64,000 bases of DNA from Zygnema cylindricum (lineage: Eukaryota > Streptophyta > Zygnematophyceae > Zygnematales > Zygnemataceae), in assembly GCA_037447655.1 (NCBI GenBank), contig JBBHKE010002584.1:184464-248463 (forward strand). The letters are read 5' to 3'. Under the pieces are notes generated by a model. That model was not told where the DNA came from. It ran no database searches and saw only the letters and a program-made list of their open reading frames with translations. Position numbers and translations under genes: made by a program. Below, piece after piece: positions 1-10,575 of this stretch (positions within the stretch are counted from its first letter, which is position 1; each line of letters begins with the position of its first letter).

Positions 1-961
1 GTCAATCATTACTTGCGCCTTCATTACTTCATATATGTGATAGTTGTAGAAGTCTACAAAATATGCGATAGCCTACGATAGTACGAAACGAAATGTAGAC
101 GACTACGAAACATCCTAAAATTTGTGACGTCTACAAAAACGGCGACGGTTGTAGAATGTAGACGTCGAGTTTTTTGTGACATTGTAGATGTTTAGGGTTT
201 TGTGACATTGCGAAGTCATGCTACCTTGTGACGTCATCAATACGTAAACTTTCCGCCATGGCTTCTCGATGTCGTTTTCTTACCATTTATCATTCGATAT
301 GTCATCAAAATGAGACAAAAAAAAATGGAAAAAATATATATCTTTCATTTGATACTGTTATTGCTGCATCTTATTTAGAGATGAGAGAAAGAGGAGCGGT
401 CGAATGAAAAAAGATGAAAAAGAGGGAGAGACGAGGTCATTGTAAATTTTTGCAAAGGACCCATGAATGAAAGTGGAGGTCCGAGACCCCAACGAATTTT
501 GTTGCGTACATGCTTGTCATTTTTGTATGTACATGCGCGTGACGAGCATGTAAAAAAATAACGTGTATTCTCCTCGTTCAAAAATTTTCGAAGACGTTTC
601 ACGCGTGCAATACCTGCTTTCTATTCGTCTATAGGGTGTTATTTTTGTTAAAATCGGATCGCGATTTGATTCCATTACAAGTGTGAAGATGAGCTGGAAG
701 TGGGTCGCGATGATAATAACGCCAAATTGCCGTACTTTTCAAGTTCCAAGATGACGCAAAATGTATTTGTGTTTTTGCCCATTTTTCGTACGGCGTAATA
801 TTTTCTTGTTGGAAGTCCCGTTTTCTGTGAAAACGACAGAAAAAACCCTTACTTAGAACACATGGGGACACACCCTCATTCATGATACGACTTCCTATTT
901 TTTCAAAGTCAGATTTATGCATTCCGAAAAGGTTTTCCGGAAAAGAAGATGATATACCACA
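1..961. other. Non-coding AT-rich flank, no gene recognised
   Basis: I see no convincing coding region here. The first 250 bases are rich in variants of a GTAGACG / TTGTGAC word and in short palindromes such as TGTAGAAGTCTACA near 46, which suggests decayed repeat DNA. Short open frames on the minus strand have low-complexity or unremarkable composition and no recognisable domain. Confidence 0.5.
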
Positions 962-2001
962 GTCATAGATGTCCTATGCGCATAAAACGCACGGAGTAAA
1001 CTAACGAATACTACGTTCCGTGCGCATAAAACAATTTAAAACTTTTAAAATTCGTAGGTAAAATTCGTACTTTTTGTACTTTTCAAATTTAAATATTTAA
1101 ATATTGAAAACCCTAAAAACTGAAACGTGCAACGAACTAGCGGCGAGTGCCGGAATTTACGGCGTCTCCAACGGCGGCGTCCTCTTAAAGACGGTGTGGA
1201 GGACAGTTAAAAATACGCTTGCGAGACGCCATAAATTCCGCGGCTCGCCGCTCATGTAAAAATACGCGTGCGAGACGCCATAAATTCCGCGGCTCGCCGC
1301 TCAGATAAAAATACGACTGCGAGACGCCATAAATTCCGCGGCTCGCCGCTCATATAAAAATACGCGTGCGAGGCGCCATAAATTCCGCGGCTCGCCGCTC
1401 AAATAAAAATACGCGTGCGAGACGCCATAAATTCCGCGGCTCGCCACTCAGATAGAAATACGCGTGCGACACCATAAATTCCGCGGCTCGCCGCTCATAT
1501 AGAAATACCTGTGCGAGACGCCATAAATTTCGCGGCTCGCCGCACATGTAAAAATACGCGTGCGAGACGCCATAAATTCCGCGGCTCGCCGCTCAGATAG
1601 AAATACGCGTGCGACACCATAAATTCCGCGGCTCGCCGCTCATATAGAAATACTTGTGCGAGACGCCATAAATTTCGCGGCTCGCCGCACATGTAAAAAT
1701 ACGCGTGCGAGTCGCCATAAATTCCGCGGCTCGCCGCTCATATAAAAATATGCAACGAACTACTGTAGCGGCGAGCAGCGGAATTTACGGCGTCTCCGAC
1801 GGCGGCTTCCTTCTGAAGACGGAGTGGAGGATAGGTAAAAAATACGCGCGCGCAAATGAACCACCGTCTCATTTTTTAAAAATGTTCGTACAATTTTCCG
1901 TACATTTGAGACGTACGAAATTTACGAAAGCTACGAAACAAACGAATACTACGTAGTTTTCGTAAAAAAGTCCAAATCCGTACGAATTGGACATCTATGA
2001 C
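962..2001. mobile_element. Putative TIR-bounded non-autonomous element with internal minisatellite
   Basis: GTCATAGATGTCC at 962-974 is repeated exactly in inverted orientation at 1989-2001. Just inside the ends, both sides carry related AACGAATACTACG words (near 1002 and 1940). Inside these, a pair of direct blocks (about 1138-1195 and 1766-1830, sharing GGAATTTACGGCGTCTCC) flanks a minisatellite that is in the opposite orientation. There is no transposase frame. The superfamily is not assigned because I cannot fix a target-site duplication. It could also be a chance inverted repeat around an expanded minisatellite. Confidence 0.45.
1209..1752. repeat. 48-bp minisatellite array with a 145-bp higher-order period
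   Basis: About eleven tandem copies of a roughly 48-bp unit start AAAAATACGCGTGCGAGACG and contain CCATAAATTCCGCGGCTCGC. From about 1449 the units repeat in groups of three: a block of about 145 bp, including a shortened unit with GCGACACC, occurs twice nearly identically (about 1449-1593 and 1594-1738). The open minus-strand frames here are by-products of a unit free of stops and are not genes. Confidence 0.9.
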
Positions 2002-3028
2002 CACAGTTGTTAAGTTTTGACGCACTTGACCGTATGTTTTGTCCGTCACTACGCTCCAAAAAGGTTGACAACCGAGCGGTCGACCTGTTCCAGCGGTCGA
2101 CCTGTTTGTCGCCTCTGATTTTGTTTTTCTGAGGCCTGAATGGTACGGAATTATTCGTTTCCTCGTCTCATTCATCATCCATTTCTAGTGGGAATCGTGC
2201 AATTTTCGTGGTACGGACAACGTGTGGGACATGCGGGGCAGAGTCTCACATTCATTTCGTTTTACGACGCGTCGCGCCGCGCGAACGTCGTGTGGATAAA
2301 TATGTTTAGGGTTTGCAACTCATTAGTTTATTTTTTTTCATAAAGAAAAACACAACCAACGAAAAAACCCTAAAGATCTAACCCTAAAAATCCGAGGTGC
2401 CCGGGCGGGAACCTTGCAAAATTTCCAGTGTACCACTGTACCACTGTACGGAAAGTACAGTGGCCGGAAACAGTGCTTTCGGCTCTCAAGCCAAGATCGT
2501 TAAGCTGCAGGAATAGCAAATAGCAAATTTTAAAGAGACGACTATTTCTATATGAAAAATAGTTCTTATGTAAAATTTATCACAGATAATGTAAAGTGTA
2601 CATCAGTAAAATTCATAGAAAAATACAGCGAACCTTATGTATTGTTAATAAAAGATGACAGCAATCTTACAATAAATGCATTATAGATCGCTATTGTATT
2701 AGTTTGAAGAAAAGTCAATTCGTCTACAATTTCAAAAAATTCAAGTATTTATTTTTACACTAATTGTAAATTGGTCATCTATTGTTAATTCTTAGTGCTC
2801 GCATAGTTGTACATTCACCGACCTAAAACCTGCTGCCTGAATACGACAAATAATCTACGAAGGTCCCGACAGACAGACGGACAGACAGCAAAATTGTTAA
2901 ATTGACCACTCGCACTCGAAAAGACCACAAATCTCCTCTCACCATCTCGTGCACTCTTTTTCATTTCCAAAGCACTCTCAATGAGCTACTCTCTCCTCCC
3001 TCCCGTCTCTCATCTCTCTCCCTCCACA
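2002..3028. other. Upstream region of the TBL-like gene, with telomere-type motifs
   Basis: No gene is seen. The interval holds TTTAGGGTTT near 2306 and ACCCTAAAGATCTAACCCTAAA around 2366-2387, similar to plant telo-box / short interstitial telomere motifs. It also has an AT-rich stretch (2,520-2,800) and a GACAGACAGACGGACAGACAG microsatellite at 2869-2888. The promoter of the gene starting at 3029 should lie here, but no clear TATA box is evident. Confidence 0.4.
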
Positions 3029-6000
3029 ATGTCTCCCCTCCCTCTCCTCCTCTCCCTCCTCTCCCTATCGCTCCCTCTCCCACTCCTGTCCCGCCGCATG
3101 GACGGCGTGACAGGTGTCCCAGGATCCCAGGTGACTACAGACAAAGGCGCGGCTTTCTTACGTGGCACTTTGAGCTGTTACCGAAGGCGTGGCACGTGGG
3201 AACGTACGGCTGTACGGCGCAGGATCCCCTGGATTCGCGAATTGTACGGAATGGGTGACCAATGTGACGCCGAAAATGCGCCAATCAGGGAGTCGAACGG
3301 AACAAGTATTCCGGAGGAGGTTTTGGAGGAGACAAAATGGGAATGGAAGGTTCCGATTTGTCCGTGGGAGAAACTCAAATACGACAAATTTTGTCGGTGA
3401 GAGTGGGAGAGAAAGGTGGTGGGGTGGTGGGAGGACTGGAAGGGGGTAGAGGGAAGGGGAAATTGTGAGAATGCATTTTTTGTCGGGAAAGGAATTCTGA
3501 GTTTTTCTTTTCTAAGGGAAGAGGAATTTCGTCTTTAGTATCTGGGTAATTTGGATTATTAGTTTCTTTCAGATGTGTGTGTGTGTGTTTTACTCATTTA
3601 ATTGATTTATTTGTGATTTCTAAATTCTAAGAATTTGGCTCTCAGAAATCTTGAAAATTGGAGGCTTTTTTGAAGCGGAATTTTAGATTTTCAGTTTATT
3701 CTAGTCTCGCCGTTTAAAACAAAAACAGGCAAAAAAACGTTAAATGTAATATTTTGATTCACTTTTTTGTCTTATACACCATATGTAGATCTACAGTAAT
3801 CACTGTGAAAGGTGTCTTGTGACATTGGCATTGGCATTGATTTTGACATTGGCATTGGCATTGGCATTGATATTGACATTAGTATTGATACTGGCACCGA
3901 CATTGACATTGACATTGGTTCAAGTGCAATATTTGGAGCTTCCTGAGAGAATCGGTGTTTTATTTTTCGCTTGCCTATGTAGTTTTTTTTTTTTAATGTT
4001 TATTGGAAACGTGAATCTTTAGAGTTGATTCTCAACCTGTCACAAATCACAATGTCTAAGTGTCGATAACACTACGATAAGAATTTGAAACAACGTTTCG
4101 ACAAATGTTCACAAATTTGATGCTGGTGCTGTTTCCGATTCTACTTATGAATCTCTTTCCAACTCTGATTGGAGATCCATTTTCGTTATTTTACTTCTTC
4201 TACTTCCTTTAATTTTTCTGTTTCCGTTTCTGCATTCCAGTTTCACTTTCCGTTTAAGTGTCCATGACTGTCTGTTTGTTTCACCCTTTCTATTCCCTTC
4301 GTGTTTATGTTTCCATTGTTATCTACGTTTTTGTTTCTACCACGATTTAACCTGTCGTCTCTATTTCCGTTCCATACTTTTGTCTCTGTTCTATCTTCAC
4401 TCTGTGGCATGCCTATTTTCATGCACAATTTAGTTTTTTTGATTCAGTTCATGTTTCTATTTCTGTCCCCATTCCGTGTTTGTGTCTTTCTCCTTTTCTT
4501 TTCCATTCTCGTGTCCGTCTCCGTGTCCATTTCTGTTTTCGTCTTAGTGTGTTTCCTTTCCATTCTTATGTCCGTTTCTGTGTCCATTTTTGTCTCCGTT
4601 TCTGTTTCCATTCCACCCAAGTATCTGTGTGCATGTCCATGTCTATTTCTGTGTCTGTCTCTGATTCTTTGCCATTTTTGGCTTTTGTTTCCCTTCCATG
4701 TCTGTGTCTGTGACCGTTCCGCGCCCATGTTCCATTTTGTATGTTCCATGTCTGTGCCCATTCCTGTCCCCATTCCATCTTTGCTCCGGTGTAGCCTTCG
4801 TTTCATATTCCATTGCACGTGTCTCTCTCCCCTGTCCCCTCTCTCCTCTCCCTATGCTTTATGCTTTACACTTAATACTTAATGCCATATACTTTGTACT
4901 TTGTACTTTATACCTTGTACTTTATACTTCGTACTTTATACTTAATACTTTATACTTTGTACGTTATACTTTATACTTTGTATTTACTTATATTGGCGTT
5001 TTCCAGGGTGATGAGCGCGGCGTACGGGAGGGACGCGAGCATCTTGGTAGTAGGCGACGAGCTCGCCTGGGGCATGGAACGCCGTCTGCTCTTCAACCTG
5101 CTGGCCGACGCGCCTGGTAGGGAGGGAGGGAGGGAGAGGGAGGGAGGAATGGAGCGAGAGGGAGGGAGAGATATATGGGTGGGGGCATGGAGCGACACCT
5201 GCTCTTCAGCCTGCTCAATGCGTCCGGTAGGCTGTCTGCAAAGAAAACAAACTTGTATGGAGGGAGGAGGGAGGAGGGAGGAGGAGAGAGGGAGGAGGGG
5301 GGGAAGGAGGGAGGAGGGAAGGAGGGAGGGAGGAGGGAGGGAGGGAGGCCGGAGGGAGTGAGGGAGGGACAAGTGGGAGAGGGAGCAAGAGATGGAGTGA
5401 GGGAGAAAGGAAGGAGGGAGAGGGAGGGAGGGACAGAGGGAGGGAAGGAGAGAGAGCGAGAGAGGCTGAGACAGAATAATAAGTCTGGCAGTGGAAAGAA
5501 AAGGTGATTGGAGCTTAAAGGTAAGAATGGCTTGTTTTTTCGATTGGTCGATTTTAACTGAAATTCGACAATTGTGATCCGAAAAGACAATGTTGAGTGG
5601 CGAAAGAATGGTAATTCTCATGACAGTGATACACGATATTGAAGCAATAATGGGGAAGAAAAACCAAAGAATATCGTATTAAAACATTGACATTAAATTC
5701 AATCAATAAAGGTTTTCAAAGAGATCCCATTTTTACCATCATTTTCTTTCGTTGATTCATGCTTTTTGTTGTTCTAGTGTCTCCCATTAGATAAGCAAAA
5801 GACCACCCAAAAGTACCTCACTAGTGGTCAACGTTGACCGACTGATACTTAATCACCAATGAGTCCCTTTGACTCAAAACATAGCTCACTTAGAGCTTAC
5901 ACTCAGCTCAACAATCTGATAGAGTTTCACACCCAAACTCTGATCAGGTACAAAGTAACACACACAAAGAGAGCCATAAAGTCACTTTACTTCCTTCGTG

Positions 6001-8917
6001 AACTTCTACAAGTTCTCTTATATTTCACCAAGTCCTAATTTATACAACAGATCTCAATAACTATTTAACTAACCAATTAGAACGTGGTGTAGTACAGTGT
6101 CGTATTGTCCTACTAAATTACCTACTTCTACGTACTATACTACGTTGCGAAAAACACTGGTTTGTCCTCGTAAGATTCCAATCTACATTGTACATACTAA
6201 AACATAATCCGAATATGACATGTTGTACTCAGATGAAAACATTCCACCGACACCTTTACTTTCCACTATGTCATCCTTGTAGTTTTTTGACTGCGCAAGT
6301 GGTCCTATATTATTACTCTACCAATAAGGTTTACTGTTACGGACCACCTGATCTGTACTATGTGATCCGCGAATCTCTTCTACCAATAACCGGTATTTCT
6401 ACCGACATTGTTCATTCCATGTAGTCATTCCGGGTTGTCCGCTTTGTGTATGCATCTTTGGATATTAATCTGACGTCTTCAAATTGCTCGTACGCGAACC
6501 TTCCCATCTAAATTAATGTCCTGTTGACATGTGTCTGACTGCCACACTAAATTCGGTACATTTCGAACTTAGACTTTCAAAAATATTTCTAAGTCTAAAA
6601 GTCTCTCACACACAGGTGTTTTGAGAGACTGGAGTTTATAAAACAATATTTTTTTCCCAATTTTCCCTCCCGTCTTTTCAACCCTGTACTAAGGGTTAAG
6701 AGTTCTTTTGTTTAATGCTTATTTTATTTTTTTGTTTTGTTTGGTTCTCCAGAAAACCCTCTTGTCACCAATCTTTTCCCGGATGGTTGTTCCATGTGGG
6801 ATGGTGGAAAAGAAAAAAAGTTTTGTTCCGGATATCGATATTGTGGGGATATTCTCGGAGGTCGTACGGTTCCCGTACGGTTTGTCCTTAACCGAGATTT
6901 GAATGCTAGGCGAGTTCCTCACAAGGAAAACGGAGCTCCGTGGTATACGGCGGTGTCCTCTTGGAGGCCTACTGTGGTGGTTTTGACCCACACCAAAACT
7001 AGTGTGGATGAGAAAAGTTTCGAGAAAAATCTTTTGGCATCTTACATTTGGTTGAGAAAGCATTATCCGAAAACTCTAGTTATTTACAGGAGTAATCCCG
7101 ATGGTGATATTTTTTTTTTTTTTTTGTTTTTTTGTTTTTTTGTTTTTTTTTGTTTTTTTTGAGGTTTTCTTGGATTTTTTGAATGGCTTTCGTATGCTTT
7201 TTTCAGGGTATTGTTAGGTTTTCAAAATGATGGTGAATTTTAATATCTCAACTTAAGTCGACAAAAATAAATAAATCCTCTTTATGGCCCCAAGGAAAAC
7301 CACAAGAATGGTTTCTTTTCTTTTATTTTTGTTTCTATTATTATTATTATTTTTTTTGTATGCGGATAGCTTTTTTTTATTTTGTATTTTGCGATAAGTA
7401 GAAATAGGTGATGCCCAATTTTTTAGCATACGGGAAAGAATTTAGTGTTTCCCATTGCACAACAACAATTAGTGTGGATTGACTTAACAAGTTTGCAATT
7501 GTAGTAACAGTAAAAACATCTCACTAATTGTTGTGAGTACATTTTTTGGAAGCTAGGGGTGTTTCTCACTAATGACTAATTATGTTTATTTGTTTTACCT
7601 TCAAAAATTCGAAGGGAGGGTTTAGTTCATAGATAGTGTGGAGAAAAAAAACGGAGATGAACAGGGAGTGGTATTGAGTGGCGCTGCTCTAGGCTTGTCA
7701 ATTTAAGGAATTTCACATAGTCATTTTAACAGTTGGCGTGGAACATTTTCCGCGTGAGAATTACCAGTTTAAGTAATCAATGCTCTTTTTAAAAAGCTTC
7801 TAATACAAACTCAGTTTTTTTTTTTTTTTTTTTTTTTTGCGTTTTTACATTTGCAAGAGGCTGTGGAACAACATTTTTTGTGGTTATTTACAAAAACAAG
7901 TAACTATTAAAATTTTAACGTTTTCTGGCAATGTAACGACAAATAACTAAGTAAATAAATAAATACATTAATAACTAAATAACTAAATAAATAAATTGAA
8001 ATTGGAATTTGTTCGCGGTTGTTTCTAACAGCTACTTATTTCTGCACATTTTTTTTTTTCAAGAGACGATGGAAAATCGTCTTTTTGCTGTTCTTACGAT
8101 TTATATTTTGTTCTTTTTTCGTTTTGTTTATTTAAAAGTCACTGAATGGCACATTAATATCAATTGAAAAGATTCATTTTATTTCTCTCTCTCCCTCTCC
8201 CTCTCTCCCTCTCTCCTTCCCTTCGTTTCTTTCTTTCTCTCCCTCCCTCTCTCCCTCTCTCCCCTTTCTCTCCCTCCCTCTCTCCCTCTCTCATTCCCTG
8301 CGTTACTTACTTTGTCTCCCTCCCTCTCTCTCTCCCTATCCCTCTCTCTCTCTCCCTCCACTTTTCTATTTGTGGCAGTTCTTGCCTGCCCGGCTCCTGG
8401 CCAAAAATTTCCTCGAGACCCCAAAAATGACAAAAAAACAATAGAGCAAAACCGACCCCGCCAAAATATAATTGCAAAAGAGTTGACCAATAAATGGGGT
8501 GGACTCTATTTAGATGTCGGTGGAGCTGTCGAAAAGAGAAACAAATCAACTATTTTTTTGTATTACAATGGGGGAAGATCCCAAAATTGCATTAATTTAT
8601 GCCATCCGGGACCTTTAGATTCTTGGGTATATTTATTTTATAATACATTATTAGTTTCTCTCCCTTCGGTTGAAATGACAAATGAAAAAGAATCAAATGA
8701 AAAAGAATTAAATGAAAATTATTCAAATGGAAAAGAATCAGGTGTGACAGGAAGTCACATTAACCTCCTCTATATACCCTCCAAGTTAGGGAGAATTAGT
8801 GTGGAAAATCGTGTCAGAAAAGCGCCAAAAGAAGCTCCGGTTTTGAAATTTCTGATCCCGGGTTCAAAAATTCTCACTCGAAGCGAATTAGAAAAGGTAA
8901 AAACGAAGTTTAGATGA
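3029..8917 (+). CDS. Secreted PMR5N/PC-esterase (TBL-like) protein, four exons, catalytic residues apparently lost
   Basis: I join exons 3029-3396, 5007-5116, 6753-7103 and 8379-8917. All junctions are GT-AG, their phases (2,1,1) fit, and the result is 455 codons ending in TGA. The chosen ATG opens a leucine-rich signal peptide (residues 1-20). Exon 1 has a PMR5N-like pattern ending WEWKVPIC...KFCR. Exon 2 holds a strand-plus-turn ILVVGDE (residues 135-141) where trichome-birefringence-like (TBL) cell-wall O-acetyltransferases have GDS. Exon 3 has VVVLTHT and LVIYRS at positions like those of the family. Exon 4 has QNCINLCHPGPLDSW (from about 345) where TBLs have DCxHWCLPG. Ser, Asp and His of the usual triad are thus Glu, Asn and Leu, suggesting a pseudoenzyme or a very divergent member. 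Family assignment is by motif memory and is uncertain in detail. Confidence 0.65.
3823..3920 (+). repeat. ATTGGC/ATTGAC hexanucleotide array
   Basis: Back-to-back hexamers of the form ATTGRC with a few variants lie within intron 1. They translate to an Ala-Leu-Ile-Leu-Thr repeat that is not a real protein. Confidence 0.85.
4857..4982 (+). repeat. TACTTTATACTTTG-type tandem array
   Basis: Seven-base words TACTTTR and TACTTAA alternate for about 125 bp immediately upstream of exon 2, ending about 25 bp before its acceptor. Confidence 0.85.
5176..5226 (+). pseudogene. Partial duplicate of exon 2 (3' part) inside intron 2
   Basis: GGGGCATGGAGCGACACC... aligns with the end of exon 2 (about 5068-5116): GMERHLLFSLLNASG against GMERRLLFNLLADAPG. 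A GTAGG donor-like sequence follows both. The upstream half of the exon, with the GDE motif, is missing. It looks like a local tandem duplication accompanying expansion of the GGA array. Confidence 0.75.
5258..5460 (+). repeat. GGGA/GGAG purine array
   Basis: About 200 bp of degenerate GGGAGGGA / GGAGGGAGG repeats, nearly pure purine on the plus strand. The long open frames on both strands are repeat artefacts. Confidence 0.9.
5778..6615 (-). mobile_element. Possible antisense solo LTR in intron 2
   Basis: The segment begins TGTCTCCC on the plus strand. Near 6612 its other end reads, on the minus strand, TGTGTGAGAGACTTTTAGACTTAG, which resembles the starts of other copia LTRs in this window (AGTCTAAG-like words). 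A palindrome GAGTCCCTTTGACTC (5861-5875) resembles the GACTC/GAGTC hairpin in the A and E LTRs. No target-site duplication was found, so boundaries and identity are tentative. Confidence 0.3.
7104..8378 (+). other. Intron 3, with poly-T and CT-rich tracts
   Basis: The donor GTGATA follows exon 3 directly and runs into a 50-base T-rich tract (7109-7160). A 22-base T run lies near 7817-7838 and a CTCCCT-type polypyrimidine array at 8182-8358. The array ends about 20 bases before the TGTGGCAG acceptor and so forms an exceptionally long polypyrimidine tract. No gene is seen. Confidence 0.7.
8182..8358 (+). repeat. CTCCCT polypyrimidine array before exon 4
   Basis: About 175 bp of CTCTCCCT-type repeats directly upstream of the exon 4 acceptor. 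Apparent frames in it encode Ser-Leu-Pro or Arg-Glu repeats and are not genes. Confidence 0.9.
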
Positions 8918-9153
8918 CTAGGGAAAGAGGGAAAATGGGTCTATAATTCGAAACCTCGACTTTTAGCGTGGACTCGAGGAAAGGAAATACAACATTGTGA
9001 CGTTAGTCACACAAAAAAAGGAGTATTTGGTGTAAAAGCGGATAAAATCGCTATTAAAGGGGGAAATTGGAGTGTAAGGGAAGACTTAAAATGGGATTGG
9101 GAAACACCGACGACTTGCCCGATGGAGATTTTTTCGCGGAAAAAATTTTGCAT
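8918..9153 (+). pseudogene. Second PMR5N-like module in frame after the TGA of the TBL-like gene
   Basis: The frame of exon 4 stays open for 78 codons after TGA (8915-8917). It reads EGKWVY at the start and WDWETPTTCP...KKFCM at the end, the same arrangement as exon 1 (RGTWER ... WEWKVPICP...KFCR). It ends at a GTGAGT donor in phase 2, exactly as exon 1 does. This looks like the first exon of a second, tandem module. Either the TGA is a recent nonsense mutation in a two-module gene, or this is a downstream duplicate that lost its start. No matching GDS-type exon is visible before element A begins at 10576. Confidence 0.6.
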
Positions 9154-10575
9154 GTGAGTTTTTTTCCTGCTTTTTTATGGGTTTCTATGAGGTTTCAATC
9201 ACTTACAAAAATGAATAATAATTACAATAATTAATTAAGCTACGGGTTTTCTTTTCGATTGGAAATGATTATCCTTTCACCCGAAAAAGTAAAAAACGAC
9301 TATAAGAAGTTTATGTAAAACGAAATACGAAATATGAAATATAAACTGTTTTTCGGTCAATAAACAATAGAAAATACACTTTTTGGATCAACGTTGGTGT
9401 CCGGAAATTTTCAGAGGATGTCGAAAGACATAAATTTGTGACGTTAATTTTTGAAGGCAAAAATAGTAAAAGCTTTTTAACCGCAAATTAGAGCAGCCTT
9501 AAAAATTAAAATTAATTTTGCTCTTAGAAATTTTGTGCTCAAGGAAATCTAGAATACCACAAAGATTTTGATGGAAATAACCATTTGTTTTTATATATAT
9601 ATAATTATTTTAAAAATTTACTTACATACATATACATAATATGTTACGATTCATTGAAAGAATCGTAGGCGGGCAGAATCGGTTCAATTTCGCGAAGCAC
9701 AGTACTTTCTAGAATGTGTCGAAAGTACTTTTACGTACTTTTCGATAAAGTTCTATTATGTTTGTTTCGCGAAATATTTGTCCTTTTGCAATGTTTGAGT
9801 CCTTAGTGAAATTTAGAGTGTTCTAGCTTAATCTGCAGACAGGTGGCAGATTTTTAGAGGTTTTTCGGCGGCGCACGCTTACACGTGCCGCGCCATGGCT
9901 GGTGTGTTATTTAAGGGATACTATGGACCTGTGTAAAAAAAAATTGGAGGAATAAAAGGAGATAGAAGAGATTATGTAATTTCGGTTTTTTTTGTTAATG
10001 TGAGAATTTTTCCGAAATGTCTCTTCAATGTTGATTTAATGTTTTGTAATCTGAATGCTTCTGCTGCCATAATTATTTGTAAGTGAGCTCTGAGTTTATT
10101 ATCGATCTTTTCATAATAGCCATTTTTCACAACTTTCTTCATAGTTCTCGTAGTATTTGTTGCCTCACTGTCGAATAAATATAAAATTCAATAAATGTAA
10201 AATTGGCCCGCTAGGTTCTTCATATCCTTCAAAAGACGGTTCCGGTTCTTTTTTTTTTCACCTTTCACCACAATTAGAGTGGACTTTATTGTCTTTGTAA
10301 ATTGTAAGCTAGAGGAGAGAGGAGAGAGGAGAGCTACTCTTCCAAGGTGAATTAGGCGAATAATAGGCAATATATATAGAAAACATGAGAATTCCAAAGA
10401 ATTATACCAAAATTAGTGTGGATTTTAGCAATGGTCACACACGATTTTGAACTTGGTACATCTAAGAGTATTGTGATGAAAATTGCATTCTGGAAAATTT
10501 GCAAATTCTGTTTTTATATGTTCTCCGATAATGTGGAAAGACTCAACAAAAACATGTGAAGTAACATTTAACGTT
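9154..10575. other. Non-coding interval between the TBL-like gene and element A
   Basis: AT-rich sequence with a TATATATATA run at 9593-9602. No exon with coding character was found on either strand. It would be the intron following the second PMR5N-like exon if the gene ever continued. A word close to AATTAGTGTGGATT recurs here (10409) and elsewhere in this locus (7467, 8801). Confidence 0.4.

Larger units (their letters stand above)
3397..5006 (+). other. Intron 1 of the TBL-like gene, filled with simple repeats
   Basis: A GTGAGA donor follows TTTTGTCG and a TTTTCCAG acceptor precedes exon 2. The intron contains a (TG)n run near 3573-3587, an ATTGGC/ATTGAC hexamer array (about 3823-3920), a long degenerate pyrimidine-rich hexamer array of TTCYGT type (about 4240-4790) and a TACTTTATACTTTG array (about 4857-4982). 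Open frames through these arrays are repeat artefacts. Confidence 0.75.
5117..6752 (+). other. Intron 2: GGA-rich array, exon fragment duplicate and a possible antisense solo LTR
   Basis: The donor GTAGGG begins a GGGA/GGAG array (5119-5165 and 5258-5460). Between these two blocks, 5176-5226 repeats the end of exon 2, including its splice donor. The rest (about 5500-6752) is AT-rich, and 5778-6615 may be an insertion. The acceptor TTCTCCAG precedes exon 3. Confidence 0.65.

Noticed and set aside
1350-1692. Two identical 65-residue minus-strand frames in the minisatellite
   Set aside because: They arise from the 145-bp higher-order repeat of a stop-free unit. There is no start context or domain.
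4243-4882. Long overlapping frames on both strands, rich in Val/Ser/Phe or Arg/Thr/Glu
   Set aside because: Hexamer-repeat artefacts within intron 1.
5093-5621. Long Ser/Pro/Leu-rich minus-strand frames opposite exon 2 and the GGA array
   Set aside because: Low-complexity translation of a purine array, with no domain. The plus-strand exon is better supported by splice phases.
9154-10575. Missing GDS-type exon for the second PMR5N-like module
   Set aside because: Both strands were read for a V-V-G-D-like strand next to an acceptor. Nothing convincing was found.
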